Below are positions 52,101 to 60,247 of a stretch of DNA of 64,000 bases, piece after piece; position 1 is the stretch's first letter; each line of letters starts with the position of its first letter. A program made the position numbers and the translations under genes. The notes beneath the pieces are model-generated. The model had not been told where the DNA came from. It ran no database searches and worked only from the letters and a program-made list of their open reading frames with translations. Origin of the DNA: Theileria orientalis strain Shintoku (taxonomy: Eukaryota; Apicomplexa; Aconoidasida; Piroplasmida; Theileriidae); the NCBI RefSeq assembly GCF_000740895.1, contig NC_025260.1, positions 186,001 to 250,000 on the forward strand, read 5' to 3'.

Positions 52101-53666
52101 CTCCCTCGAATTGACCCATGTGAACGTGGCGTCCTTGTAGTAGACGACAACACCACTCGGAATTTGATTGGTTATTTCGGTTACGATTGAGGCTACATTG
52201 TTAGAACCTGTGAATCTAGTGTCAGTAGCATAGAAATTAGGTGAACAGCCAGCGAAAAACTTATCCAATCTTCTGAAGGACGCATAAGCCATTCCACATA
52301 TTTTGATTGCTCTTGGTATCAAAAACATTATAGAGATCATTCTTAAGAATATGTAAAACGTTACCATGAATGCCGCAGTGTTAATATCAGTAACGAGGGA
52401 GACATTATCAACAGACCTTACAAAAGATCTCTTGATAATATAGAAGGAAACATTAGCGCAACAGGTGTTGACAGTCATATTAAAAAATGTCAAAAACATG
52501 TTGAGGAAAAGTAAAGATAGTTCGTTGTTTCTGGCTTGAGTTATAGTGTTGATGGCGATGTCATCATAATAGGTTTTCTTAATTTTGTCCAGGGATAGTA
52601 AAACGTCGTTGTACTTTGTTACCTTGTAATCCCTCAAGTACAGAACGAATTTGTATATATAGGCGTTTAAGGATTCAGTTACAAACATGGTTACCAGAAA
52701 TATAACTCCCATAAGGTACAAGAGCCACAAATTGGCCTTCACGTGCCTTGAGACCAGGTAGGCTCCATAAATGAAATTAGTCAAAAATTCTGTTATCTGT
52801 TTAATTGCCTGGATTGATGACCCTATGAAAAAGCAATCATTGAAATCCAAATTGAATATTTTGGGAGTAATCTCGTGGTTTTGGTATCGTAGTGCTTGGC
52901 AATACAGTGGATTTTTAGAACACTCGGAATCTGGCGAACAACTGTGCAGTACCTGATTGCAAACGTTCAAGGTATTAAAACCATTTATATTATTGAAATA
53001 TTTCCTCCTGTGGCATACGGAATGCATACATGTGGAGATGGAAAAGAGGTAGAGAACGATACACATCAGCCTATTCATGTAGAAGTTGATGTTTTCGAGA
53101 ACCAGCCCTTCTACTATCTGACATAGAAGTATGGACAAAAGCAAAAAGAACGTCTTAACGAAATTCAACGACTTCTCGCCTAGGAATGTGAGTGTTTTTT
53201 CAACAAGGATTGAAATACTCATACTCAAGAGGTTGAAACCTATCAGCGCAATAAACAAGAACAGCGTCCTTTTCCACAAGGTGAGCACCAATGCTCTTAA
53301 TAGTATTGATCTGTACGGCTTCTTGACATTGGCGCCCGTGGACTGGGATCGAGCTGTCAAATAAGAATCAAGCCTGACTATTCCATCGCTCACGTGTTTT
53401 GAAAAAATTGGCTGATATTTGAGTATTTGGTCCGATACAATGACGGGAGGGAGCTTGTAAGGTTCAACGTTGCGGGTTGCAAAGTAGTTGGCCCACCTAT
53501 GAACCCAGTGGTAGAACAAATACCTGAAAACGCTGGAATCGTTGTAGTAGCCAAATTCCTTATTCTTAACATTTTTAAAATATGACTTTTGATAGACCTC
53601 ACTCTGCCAAAAGAGTTGGTCAGGGCCATCTCCAGACGTCGATAACTTCATGGTGTTTCTGCCCAT
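49134..53666 (-). CDS. ABC transporter, ABCC/MRP-like full transporter
   Basis: A single frame of 1,510 residues, arranged TMD1-NBD1-TMD2-NBD2. NBD1 has Walker A TGSKGAGKS (about 555), a good signature SLSGGQRVRMEMARA (about 647) and Walker B FLMCLDASFHGLD, where the catalytic acid is replaced by alanine. NBD2 has Walker A GRTGAGKTTLLS (about 1275), Walker B VIVVDEPPEED (about 1424, glutamate kept) but a poor signature LSNTQLRTLSLARL, and a histidine in TAHNAH. Long hydrophobic segments such as FLFIALIGFNLLSMSISIL form the membrane domains. The topology is that of an MRP-type exporter lacking TMD0. ABC transporters of this kind form expanded families in Theileria; substrate unknown. Repeats on both flanks suggest it belongs to a duplicating family. 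Confidence 0.9.
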   Translation of the reverse strand: MGRNTMKLSTSGDGPDQLFWQSEVYQKSYFKNVKNKEFGYYNDSSVFRYLFYHWVHRWANYFATRNVEPYKLPPVIVSDQILKYQPIFSKHVSDGIVRLDSYLTARSQSTGANVKKPYRSILLRALVLTLWKRTLFLFIALIGFNLLSMSISILVEKTLTFLGEKSLNFVKTFFLLLSILLCQIVEGLVLENINFYMNRLMCIVLYLFSISTCMHSVCHRRKYFNNINGFNTLNVCNQVLHSCSPDSECSKNPLYCQALRYQNHEITPKIFNLDFNDCFFIGSSIQAIKQITEFLTNFIYGAYLVSRHVKANLWLLYLMGVIFLVTMFVTESLNAYIYKFVLYLRDYKVTKYNDVLLSLDKIKKTYYDDIAINTITQARNNELSLLFLNMFLTFFNMTVNTCCANVSFYIIKRSFVRSVDNVSLVTDINTAAFMVTFYIFLRMISIMFLIPRAIKICGMAYASFRRLDKFFAGCSPNFYATDTRFTGSNNVASIVTEITNQIPSGVVVYYKDATFTWVNSREELLNKNYEPLLNNINFELKRGEMAVVTGSKGAGKSNFIKSMLGEMTLVGGSMAVVPLHTSMPIFYASQDIFLQHGTIRSNITFGHKFEEDVYNAVLAAVELEHDISTWEKGDLRVVSENAHSLSGGQRVRMEMARAVYAYLVFHKVNKQYNNSKCSFLMCLDASFHGLDPYVSKNIFNNLFNLKTGLLSKNDLSVVLTSSKQTLEICSRLPYLGEVPNPPIYNVKNNKLKFHSYLHDFIKVNKPVNNEDYKYFSTKTTGPCEMNYLTADMLSLCSSDATTRQGRMEVTKEKYSKSFKSYAKDELAGTKFNPYLVFMKPAVLSFLLYIFLTVSLSVLENVKMVLSTRLSDYISDNINKHKDGEFVDLSEIKTRANTSLRTITIFVAVIILVSFIATLFVTAGSFISSRKLHEYSLKSVFTHSSSVLKVKKQITQVITFLSCDLSMTDDGTGLLVSLLLFASIQTIINIVTLLYLIPISIPFVVVILASAYFGIVRKYVTSMSRINFAYFESRYHVNAVLEDAISGPSVTRSYNKLKDIETAFYEHREYYARSKFMLNFIISWGTVSLNWILSLITLTVLVVPKILDKYTKYKMKVGHFGLALSLCVAATKSFTFFSMVYSIAEVFLVSVVRFQYFIPPLKRLVFDKCINTHEEDVVNPIDKSLTSDDRKRLLKRRAIEFKADNKKFYGLRRLFYHPRLSIVDSTLFLPPEHKGVELKEVCVYTSPDLSTESMILKNITASANKSDVIGMVGRTGAGKTTLLSVLQNIVSHRDGQVLLDGTDLNKIPKVILRQIVGVLPQLPFVFRGWTVRRFLDPRRLFTDDDINQALDNCGLLKFVNGLPGGKKLNTVLLRERLGLSNYDRYAHDKRTVSDHDSEMSLSNTQLRTLSLARLVLYRHFFRVIVVDEPPEEDLAEEATSKDDLGIPIYELVKTYFQHCTTFVTAHNAHVLKSCTSVWVVHDGSIVRTCKTSDIAANESIAKIIEENFNQS

Positions 53667-53888
53667 GTATGACGGTTATAGAATTTCTTCATTATTAATA
53701 CGCAAGATTGCTCTTGCATTGCCAGAATAATTAGATTGAGCCTCTAAATTATATCGGATGTCTAATAATATATGTCCTGGGTGATCGTATTGGCCCTAGG
53801 AGCCTAGAAAGACAGTGCCAAAGTGCTCAGCTACCGACAAAATCCCCATCCATAAGTGCTTTTAAATTATAAGTCCTTTAATGGAACC

Positions 53889-53944
53889 TTGAAATCTCTT
53901 TACTATACACCTTTAATCGATGACAAATGCCTTCAGACGTTTCC
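53889..53944. repeat. ABC-flanking repeat B, left copy
   Basis: Segment containing ctttactatacacctt and a following block ending gtttcct, located 222 bases upstream of the ABC start codon. It pairs with the copy at 54561-54616 at roughly three-quarters identity by eye. Confidence 0.7.
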
Positions 53945-54384
53945 TGAGTATAAATGCCAATGCCTGTGTGTGTATGAATGTGTGCAATATTTAAGAATAT
54001 GTAGATTTTAGAATAGCTGCAAAGTGTTATCTTATTGATTTCATACATTATGTCACTACTTTGTGATGAGTATATTATTTAAAAGTTAATAATATGTGAC
54101 TTTGTGTGTTATAGATAAATGGCTGAATGTGATAAAAGTGAATGTTGTAAATAAATTTTAAATACTGTAGATATGAGTTAAATTCTTACTTTATTCAAAT
54201 CAATGGCCCATTTAACCTTATTAGAATAATTATTAATTATATAATTTTGTGGTACAATTTATATTACCAAAAATAATATATAATTAATGTATTTTGTATT
54301 TATTTTTATATTTAAAATTAAATTAGGCCAATAAATAATATGTATAGTATCTTTTATATAAGAATAAAAAAATAAGGTTTTATG

Positions 54385-54448
54385 TATAGGGCCTGATATT
54401 AGAACAAGATTCCGCGACATCAGGTAACTACACACATTTGTATAATAT
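54385..54448. repeat. ABC-fl​anking repeat A, right copy
   Basis: Second copy of the 64-base element found at 49046-49109, same orientation, three visible differences. Here no ABC gene follows it. Confidence 0.93.
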
Positions 54449-54560
54449 TGTAATATTATTTCAGCGATATCAAGGAATAATTCTATGGGTTTATGGTGTT
54501 GATTTTTGACTGAAAATGGACTTTAATTGTAGGTGTATTACAGGGCATAGACAAACTATG

Positions 54561-54616
54561 TTGGAATCCCTTTACTATACACCTTATATCCATGGACAGT
54601 GCTTTCCGAAGTTTCC
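54561..54616. repeat. ABC-flanking repeat B, right copy
   Basis: Second, diverged copy of the segment upstream of the ABC gene; shares ctttactatacacctt and the flanking pattern. It lies only 112 bases after repeat A. Confidence 0.7.
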
Positions 54617-54998
54617 CTTTTACATCTCTTCATATCAACTCGTTCCATTCTTTTACCGATTTTTGCCAGGCACATGTAACTTTAAAACTTGTTTCCTTTC
54701 CATCTTTTTTTCTCTATCTTCGTTATCTTTTTTTCTCTATCTTCATTTTCGTTTTTTCATATTCAATCCGCCAGCAGTACTTATGTTGGATAAAACTGAT
54801 ATTTAATTATCGAATTATTCTTACTTATTTGCCGGCTGTGTAGTACTTGAGTAACACACATCCGCTTACGCAACTTTCATGTGTTTCCTGACTCTGGCCA
54901 TTTCTCGTTCGCCATTTCCAATATATATGTATCTCGCCATGTACTTGTGCAATTATTGTATCACCGCTCTCGTTATTCTACTTTACATTACTTGCCGT

Positions 54999-57900
54999 TT
55001 ACATGTGGAAGCGCTGTGAACTTAGCGCTGTTAGCACGTGGTCCGCCACGTTGCCGTCCTCCGCGCAGGCCAGCGCCCTGTTCATTTGCAGCAGGGGCTC
55101 CTTGTATCTGCTCAGGAACCCCTTGTTTAGTGAGTGGACGAACTCGAACTGCACTGAGCTCACTAGGTTTTCCCTGCCGGCTCCTCTTTCCCTGGTCACG
55201 CTGCTGTAGAGTGACTGTTTATGGCTCCTCGCGTACCTGTGGTTAAAGTTGAAGCTGACGTTGCACCACAGGCACGGCATGTTGTCTTTAAAGGTCAGCA
55301 TTAGCCTCAGGACCTTGTTTTTCTTGTTTTCTCCGTTCAGTCTGCTCACACTGCTCCCTCCATGCTCGCCGTGCTCTTCGCCTTGCTTTTGCTCACTCAC
55401 TGTATTGTTTGCGCTGTGCTCTGTAAACTGATCTTTGTTCTGCTGTTTATGTTGTTTGTGATTTTGCTGGTGTTGGTCATCCTTGTGCTTACGCTGTTGC
55501 TCGTTCTCGCGTGCGTAATTGTAGTTAGTCGACATGTTGACCAGGTCTCTGAACTGCCTCAAGTAGTACACGAACCTCACGTTGAGGTCTTTAGTCAACT
55601 CCACGACTTGACTCAGCACTTCCTTCAGCTGGAGCGTTTCATTCTGATCCTCCAGGTACTCGCTGAAGAGCGTGTTAAGGGTGCTGTTGAAGTACACCAC
55701 CAGGTCGTGCTTAAATCTGTAGTACGCTGAGTCCTTGTGTATTGGTGAGTACAGCACCAATTTAAGTTCATTTTTAAGCGTGTACAGGTCGATATTCATG
55801 TTCTTGTCTATGTTTACGTTAATTTCCTTGAACTCGTTCCTTGTGCTCCCGCCACCTTCCACTCCTATTACTTTTCCCGCCACTCTGCTGGTTCCGTTAG
55901 CCATGCCTCCTCTTCCTCCCTTCCCTCCTTCCTTGCTGTCTCCGTTACTTAATGTCTTACTTCCTCCAAACAAGTCGTAGTTACTTCTGCTGCTGTTTGA
56001 CGTGTTCGATCCCATCAGCATGTACTGATCTGAGGACGTTGTTGTGCAACTTTCAAAGTACATGAACACTTTCAACTCCAGGTCGGGGTCGACTTTTTTC
56101 GGCTTGTACGGCAAACTTTCCAGGACTCTCAGTTTTTCCAGCATTTCTGCTCTCAGCTCTCCTCTCGCCTTCTCGTCTCTCTGTGCAAAGCTATCTTTCT
56201 TCCCTGCTCCCTCTTCTCTGTACCTTTCTTCTCTCGTTCCTCTTTTTTCTCTCCCCTTTCCTACGCTCCTCACGTGTTGCGTGTAGTAGTTATAGTTGAT
56301 TACGTATGCGAAGTTGTGGAATCCTTCGTTTTGCAGCGGCAGGATGAAGAACCCTGTCTGGTCGTACACGCTCAGCAGACTCCTCTCTGCTGCCAGCATC
56401 CTCTCATTTTTTTCCGCCAGCTTACTCACTTCCTGGAACTGGCTCAGCTTACTCAGTATCTCGCTTCTCGTCACTGCTATGTTATCGCTCTTCAGCTTAA
56501 TTGTGTCTCTCTGTAATTTTTCGTAATTTTTATAGTAACTCAGCAGCCCCTTCAGTCTTCCGTTTTCCTTCATCAGACTCAGGTAACTGTTTCTTGTTGC
56601 CTCCAGGCTGTAATCGTTTTTTTCCAAGGCTATGAACTCGACTCTCAGTTTCCTTTCCTCTTCGTTTCCTCTTCTCAGCAGTTCTATGAACTCTTTCATG
56701 TACTTCTTCGTTCCTGTGTACGCGTCGTATTCGTGCAGGTTATCTCCCACCACGATCTTGATGCTTCTCAGGCAGCTATACACCAGGTTTACTCCGTGAC
56801 TTGACGGCATACAATCCAGGCCTTCCCAACTTTCACACTCTTCTCCTCCCACTCCTCTCTTCGTACTTACTAGCTTACTCGTACTTTCATCTACTAACCG
56901 GTCTGTCGTCGTTTTATCCTCGTAACTGACTTCATTCTCTGCATTAACTCTTTCATTATTAGTATATTTACTTTTACTTGCATCTGCTTGTACACCGTCA
57001 GAATTTTGTGCAGTTGCCACGTTGTGCATACGGTTCACATTTTGCAACGTATTTGTTTTGTTTCCAACCTTAAGTCTATCCAAACTATTAATTCTTTCTA
57101 AATTGTTCAATCTGTCGAAACTGTCAATTCTTTCTAGACTGTTTAGTCTGTCCAAACTATTAAGTCTGTCTAAACTGTTCACATTATCCAGGCTTTTTAG
57201 CTTCTCAAAACCATTCAGGCTTCCGAAACTACCTACTTTTTCAGCAATTTTGCTCTTCTCCAAACTTGCGTTATCATCTAAACTAGCAAGTCTTTCAAAA
57301 CCAATAAATTCTTCTAGGCTACCTAATCTGGTCAACTCATTGAAGTTTCCATCTTGTGTTACTCTACTCGCATGATAGCCTCTATTCACGTACTTTACTC
57401 CGCCGTTTTTACTCGTGGTTCCTTGGTAACTCACTTCACCGACACCATCCACCCTGTTTACGTAGTCTAATCCATTAGTCCCATCTACTTTTCCCATATA
57501 TGTCACATCCCCCGCTTCATTTACCTTTTCTAATCGACTATATCTTCCCATAGTTTTCGTGTGATCTACGTGATCTTTATTCATACTTTTACTCAGATCT
57601 ACCAGTTTATCATCTTTGTCGTAATTCATTTGTTGTAATTGTGGCTCCAGTTGCTGTAAATGTTGCAATTGTGGCTGTTGTTTTTGTTTTTTGTACTGGT
57701 CTCTGTTTAACTCATATTCACTCATCATCTCTCTACCAAACCCTTCTTCTTGACTCACTAGTGGCCTTTTCGTTGGATACTGCAATGATTTAAGATCCAT
57801 TTCAAAGCTTCTTTCTTTAAAACTTGTTTGTGAATTCGGTTCGTCCTGTGCGTATTCTTGTTTATCTTCCGATGTTTCATTTTCTTGCACGCTATTGGCT

Positions 57901-59165
57901 CTGAAGTCCAGTCCTATTACATTATCTCTTTCTCGTTCATCGTATCCCATCTCAATGCCTATGACCTCAACTTCTCCTCGTTCATTCTCTTTATTCCTAT
58001 CCTCTCCGTGTTCGTACTGTTGATTCGTGTCTTCTTTGTGGTCATCTTCCCCAAATATTTCTGGTTTCTCTTTATTTAAGTTGTGTGTTTCAACTTCCTT
58101 TAAAGCCTTTTTTTCCTCCGTTTCTTCGTTTGATACTTGTGATGATTGTGGTTGTTCCTCTTCTTGTGGTTCTAGCTCCTTTTCAAAGTCCCTTGCTCTC
58201 TCGTCTGCTCCCATAGTGTCTGACGTGTCCGTCGTCTGCAGTGCTCTAAAGTCTACTGATGACAACCTCGAGTAGTTTGCTTCGTTGCTGCTTATTGTCG
58301 AGTATGCCTTCAGATCCGATATATAGTTGTACACTCTTTCTGAGAAGGGCAACTCGTCCGATAGTGGGAAGTCTTCTGGGTTCTGTCCTCTCGTTCCTAT
58401 CAGGTCCTCCTTAAGTCTTTTGCACACTTCACTTACCTTTTCGTGCTTAAAATACTTTATTATTCTTCGGCTATCCAAATTATCTCTATCTTCTCTGCTA
58501 TCCGTTCCGCTTGTCATCTTCCCTATTGATTTGTCCCTTAAACGACAACTCTTCCTAATATCGAAACTAACACTTCCTGCTGTTACTTCATTGATCTCTT
58601 CTTTTTTATCTGTCTCCAAGTCAATTAACACCTGTTCCCTTAAATTTCCTTTCTTTTTTTCATCAGATACTCTTACATTCATTTTACTTTTCTCATTATC
58701 TACTTCAGTCTCCCTCACATTCTCATGTTCTCTGCTGATAGTTTCAATTACTTGTACATTTTCGTCGTCGCTATTGTCCACTACCAAATCCTCTTCCAAC
58801 TTATACTTATTAACATCCTTGTCGTCCATGAAATCTTCAGAGTCTTCTATTGACAATACTGTAAATGAATCGTAGCTATCTACCGATTTAAATTCGCTTG
58901 ACAGGCACGCTTCTCTTTTTGGCGATATTGTTGTATGTGGAGTCAGCCTAAAGTTTGAGGGGTCAAATTCCCCAAAATCTTCATACATTGACTGCTCACT
59001 GCTCTGCGATTCCGCGTCATACATCGATGCGCTAAGTTTACTTTTGGCTGAGAACAACGGGTTATATTGTTCATTTGATGTGTTCGGCTCGGCCTGGTTG
59101 TCATTTGATGTCGGTTCCGAATTATCAATTTTTTCTACACCGCGTTTCATCCCTTTCAATAACAT
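54999..59165 (-). CDS. Large low-complexity and coiled-coil protein, function unknown
   Basis: A single frame of 1,388 residues. It starts MLLKGMKRGVEKIDNSEPTS and is charged and glutamate/asparagine-rich for 500 residues, with a Q/L-rich tract (KQKQQPQLQHLQQLEPQLQQ). A run of hexads follows near residue 665-700 (NSLDRLNSLDRLNSLERI and variants), encoded by an 18-base repeat. Then come predicted coiled coils (KLRVEFIALEKNDYSLEATR; KLSQFQEVSKLAEKNERM). Near the C-terminus, CLWCNVSFNFNHRYARSH has the C-x2-C-x7-H-x5-H spacing of a zinc finger. There is no signal peptide and no membrane span. I do not recognise a family; the zinc-finger-like end and composition fit a nuclear or cytoskeletal scaffold, but this is a guess. 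Confidence 0.7.
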   Translation of the reverse strand: MLLKGMKRGVEKIDNSEPTSNDNQAEPNTSNEQYNPLFSAKSKLSASMYDAESQSSEQSMYEDFGEFDPSNFRLTPHTTISPKREACLSSEFKSVDSYDSFTVLSIEDSEDFMDDKDVNKYKLEEDLVVDNSDDENVQVIETISREHENVRETEVDNEKSKMNVRVSDEKKKGNLREQVLIDLETDKKEEINEVTAGSVSFDIRKSCRLRDKSIGKMTSGTDSREDRDNLDSRRIIKYFKHEKVSEVCKRLKEDLIGTRGQNPEDFPLSDELPFSERVYNYISDLKAYSTISSNEANYSRLSSVDFRALQTTDTSDTMGADERARDFEKELEPQEEEQPQSSQVSNEETEEKKALKEVETHNLNKEKPEIFGEDDHKEDTNQQYEHGEDRNKENERGEVEVIGIEMGYDERERDNVIGLDFRANSVQENETSEDKQEYAQDEPNSQTSFKERSFEMDLKSLQYPTKRPLVSQEEGFGREMMSEYELNRDQYKKQKQQPQLQHLQQLEPQLQQMNYDKDDKLVDLSKSMNKDHVDHTKTMGRYSRLEKVNEAGDVTYMGKVDGTNGLDYVNRVDGVGEVSYQGTTSKNGGVKYVNRGYHASRVTQDGNFNELTRLGSLEEFIGFERLASLDDNASLEKSKIAEKVGSFGSLNGFEKLKSLDNVNSLDRLNSLDRLNSLERIDSFDRLNNLERINSLDRLKVGNKTNTLQNVNRMHNVATAQNSDGVQADASKSKYTNNERVNAENEVSYEDKTTTDRLVDESTSKLVSTKRGVGGEECESWEGLDCMPSSHGVNLVYSCLRSIKIVVGDNLHEYDAYTGTKKYMKEFIELLRRGNEEERKLRVEFIALEKNDYSLEATRNSYLSLMKENGRLKGLLSYYKNYEKLQRDTIKLKSDNIAVTRSEILSKLSQFQEVSKLAEKNERMLAAERSLLSVYDQTGFFILPLQNEGFHNFAYVINYNYYTQHVRSVGKGREKRGTREERYREEGAGKKDSFAQRDEKARGELRAEMLEKLRVLESLPYKPKKVDPDLELKVFMYFESCTTTSSDQYMLMGSNTSNSSRSNYDLFGGSKTLSNGDSKEGGKGGRGGMANGTSRVAGKVIGVEGGGSTRNEFKEINVNIDKNMNIDLYTLKNELKLVLYSPIHKDSAYYRFKHDLVVYFNSTLNTLFSEYLEDQNETLQLKEVLSQVVELTKDLNVRFVYYLRQFRDLVNMSTNYNYARENEQQRKHKDDQHQQNHKQHKQQNKDQFTEHSANNTVSEQKQGEEHGEHGGSSVSRLNGENKKNKVLRLMLTFKDNMPCLWCNVSFNFNHRYARSHKQSLYSSVTRERGAGRENLVSSVQFEFVHSLNKGFLSRYKEPLLQMNRALACAEDGNVADHVLTALSSQRFHM
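57073..57177 (-). repeat. 18-bp coding repeat encoding (N/S)SLDRL hexads
   Basis: Six contiguous hexads, NSLDRL, NSLDRL, NSLERI, DSFDRL, NNLERI and NSLDRL in coding order, with DNA copies that are similar but not identical. Weaker relatives (ASLDD, GSLNGFEKL, KSLDNV) precede them, so the array is older and decaying at its edges. Confidence 0.85.
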
Positions 59166-59604
59166 TAGAGTTGAATTGTTTAATGTTAATTGAACTTTTT
59201 ATTAAATTAATTCTACATTGATTTGATAAAAAACAAATTAATCTACAGTTTATTATGAAAAAACCAAAATCTCTAGTAGATTTATATAATGTGTAAATTC
59301 TAAATAAACACAGTTTTTTTTAACCACTATTATCTTATAATTTCATTAAAATACAACATATTTTTTTATGAAAATTCTTTTGTTATTGTGATGTTACCAC
59401 ATATATGATTAGTGTTTGTGTTTTTACTATATAAACATATTTTTTATTATAATTTTCTAATTTAACTTTAAATTATATTTAAATGGAATATCCTTGGTTA
59501 TAAATTAATCTGAACTCACTTATAGACAGATAAGTATATATTATGTGTGTAGAAGTTAAATTAATTACAATGAATTAAAAAACTACATTATAGACTAAAC
59601 TTTA
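59166..59604. other. Intergenic, very AT-rich
   Basis: 439 bases between the large unknown gene start and the end of the proteasome chaperone gene. Poly-A/T runs; no feature recognised. Confidence 0.45.
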
Positions 59605-60085
59605 TTATTTACAAGTTGTTTCCGAGACGAAAGAATCGGTTTTTTCTCTCGGAAAAAGTTCAAATATGAGCTCAAACAACTTCTCTTGAAACTCCGGCAG
59701 AAACGAGGAATCCAGCCCTTCTATATTTACACTCATAAATATACCTCTTTTGTAAATTTTTGCTGAAACATCGCTTATATGGATTATTTAAATTACCTAG
59801 TGTGTTTGCGATTTCATTTGATATGGAATCCAGGTTCCCCAAGAGAGTTGTTCCTGCCGATTCTTCATCCTATGAAAATCAACATTAATTAAGGATAGAT
59901 TAATTTTAAGGTTTATCTATATTTTAAGTATATACTTTGATATTTTTCAGTGGAAATGAACATTGAAGATCCTTACAAGTATAACTGTTATCTCCCACCC
60001 AAAAATAGGTATTTTTTGTAAAAACCACTGCTATAAGATTCAAATTAACATCTGAAACTGTAAACTTCCTCCTGATGATTTCCAT
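59605..60085 (-). CDS. PSMG4: Proteasome assembly chaperone 4
   Basis: Three exons, 60085-59936, 59869-59797 and 59762-59605, join in frame to 126 residues, the usual size of the family. The segments FTKNTYFWVGDNSYTCKDLQ, TTLLGNLDSISNEIANTLAK and IFMSVNIEGLDSSFLPEFQE correspond to PAC4 blocks (LFLWVG; TSLLG ... LA-x-RLA; Q-x-FVS-x-N). PAC4 pairs with PAC3 to place alpha subunits during 20S proteasome core assembly in the cytosol. The basic N-terminus is short. Exons of 73-158 bases hide the gene in frame scans; it was found by chaining splice sites. PAC4 sequences diverge strongly, so a profile search is the natural test. Confidence 0.72.
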
Positions 60086-60247
60086 CTGAAAATTATATTA
60101 CAATTAATGATTATACTGTGCGGCAATAACGACATTTAGACTATAGATATTATATAATTTGGAACACATTAGTCTAATTCCCAGTTATCTTCTTGTAATT
60201 GTAATTTATTGGTGTTTAATATATAATTTATTGTATAAAATGTTTGA

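Larger units (their letters stand above)
53667..54998. other. Gene-free region of 1.3 kb with paired repeat remnants
   Basis: No convincing gene. It contains the upstream region of the ABC gene (with repeat B at 53889-53944), a second copy of the ABC 3' flanking repeat (54385-54448) and, 112 bases later, a second copy of repeat B (54561-54616). The remainder is AT-rich, with pyrimidine-rich tracts at 54690-54770. Confidence 0.6.

Noticed and set aside
54516..54806. Open frame of 96 codons in the 1.3-kb gene-free region.
   Set aside because: It overlaps repeat B, is dominated by a pyrimidine-rich tract (F, S and L codons) and shows no domain or splice context.
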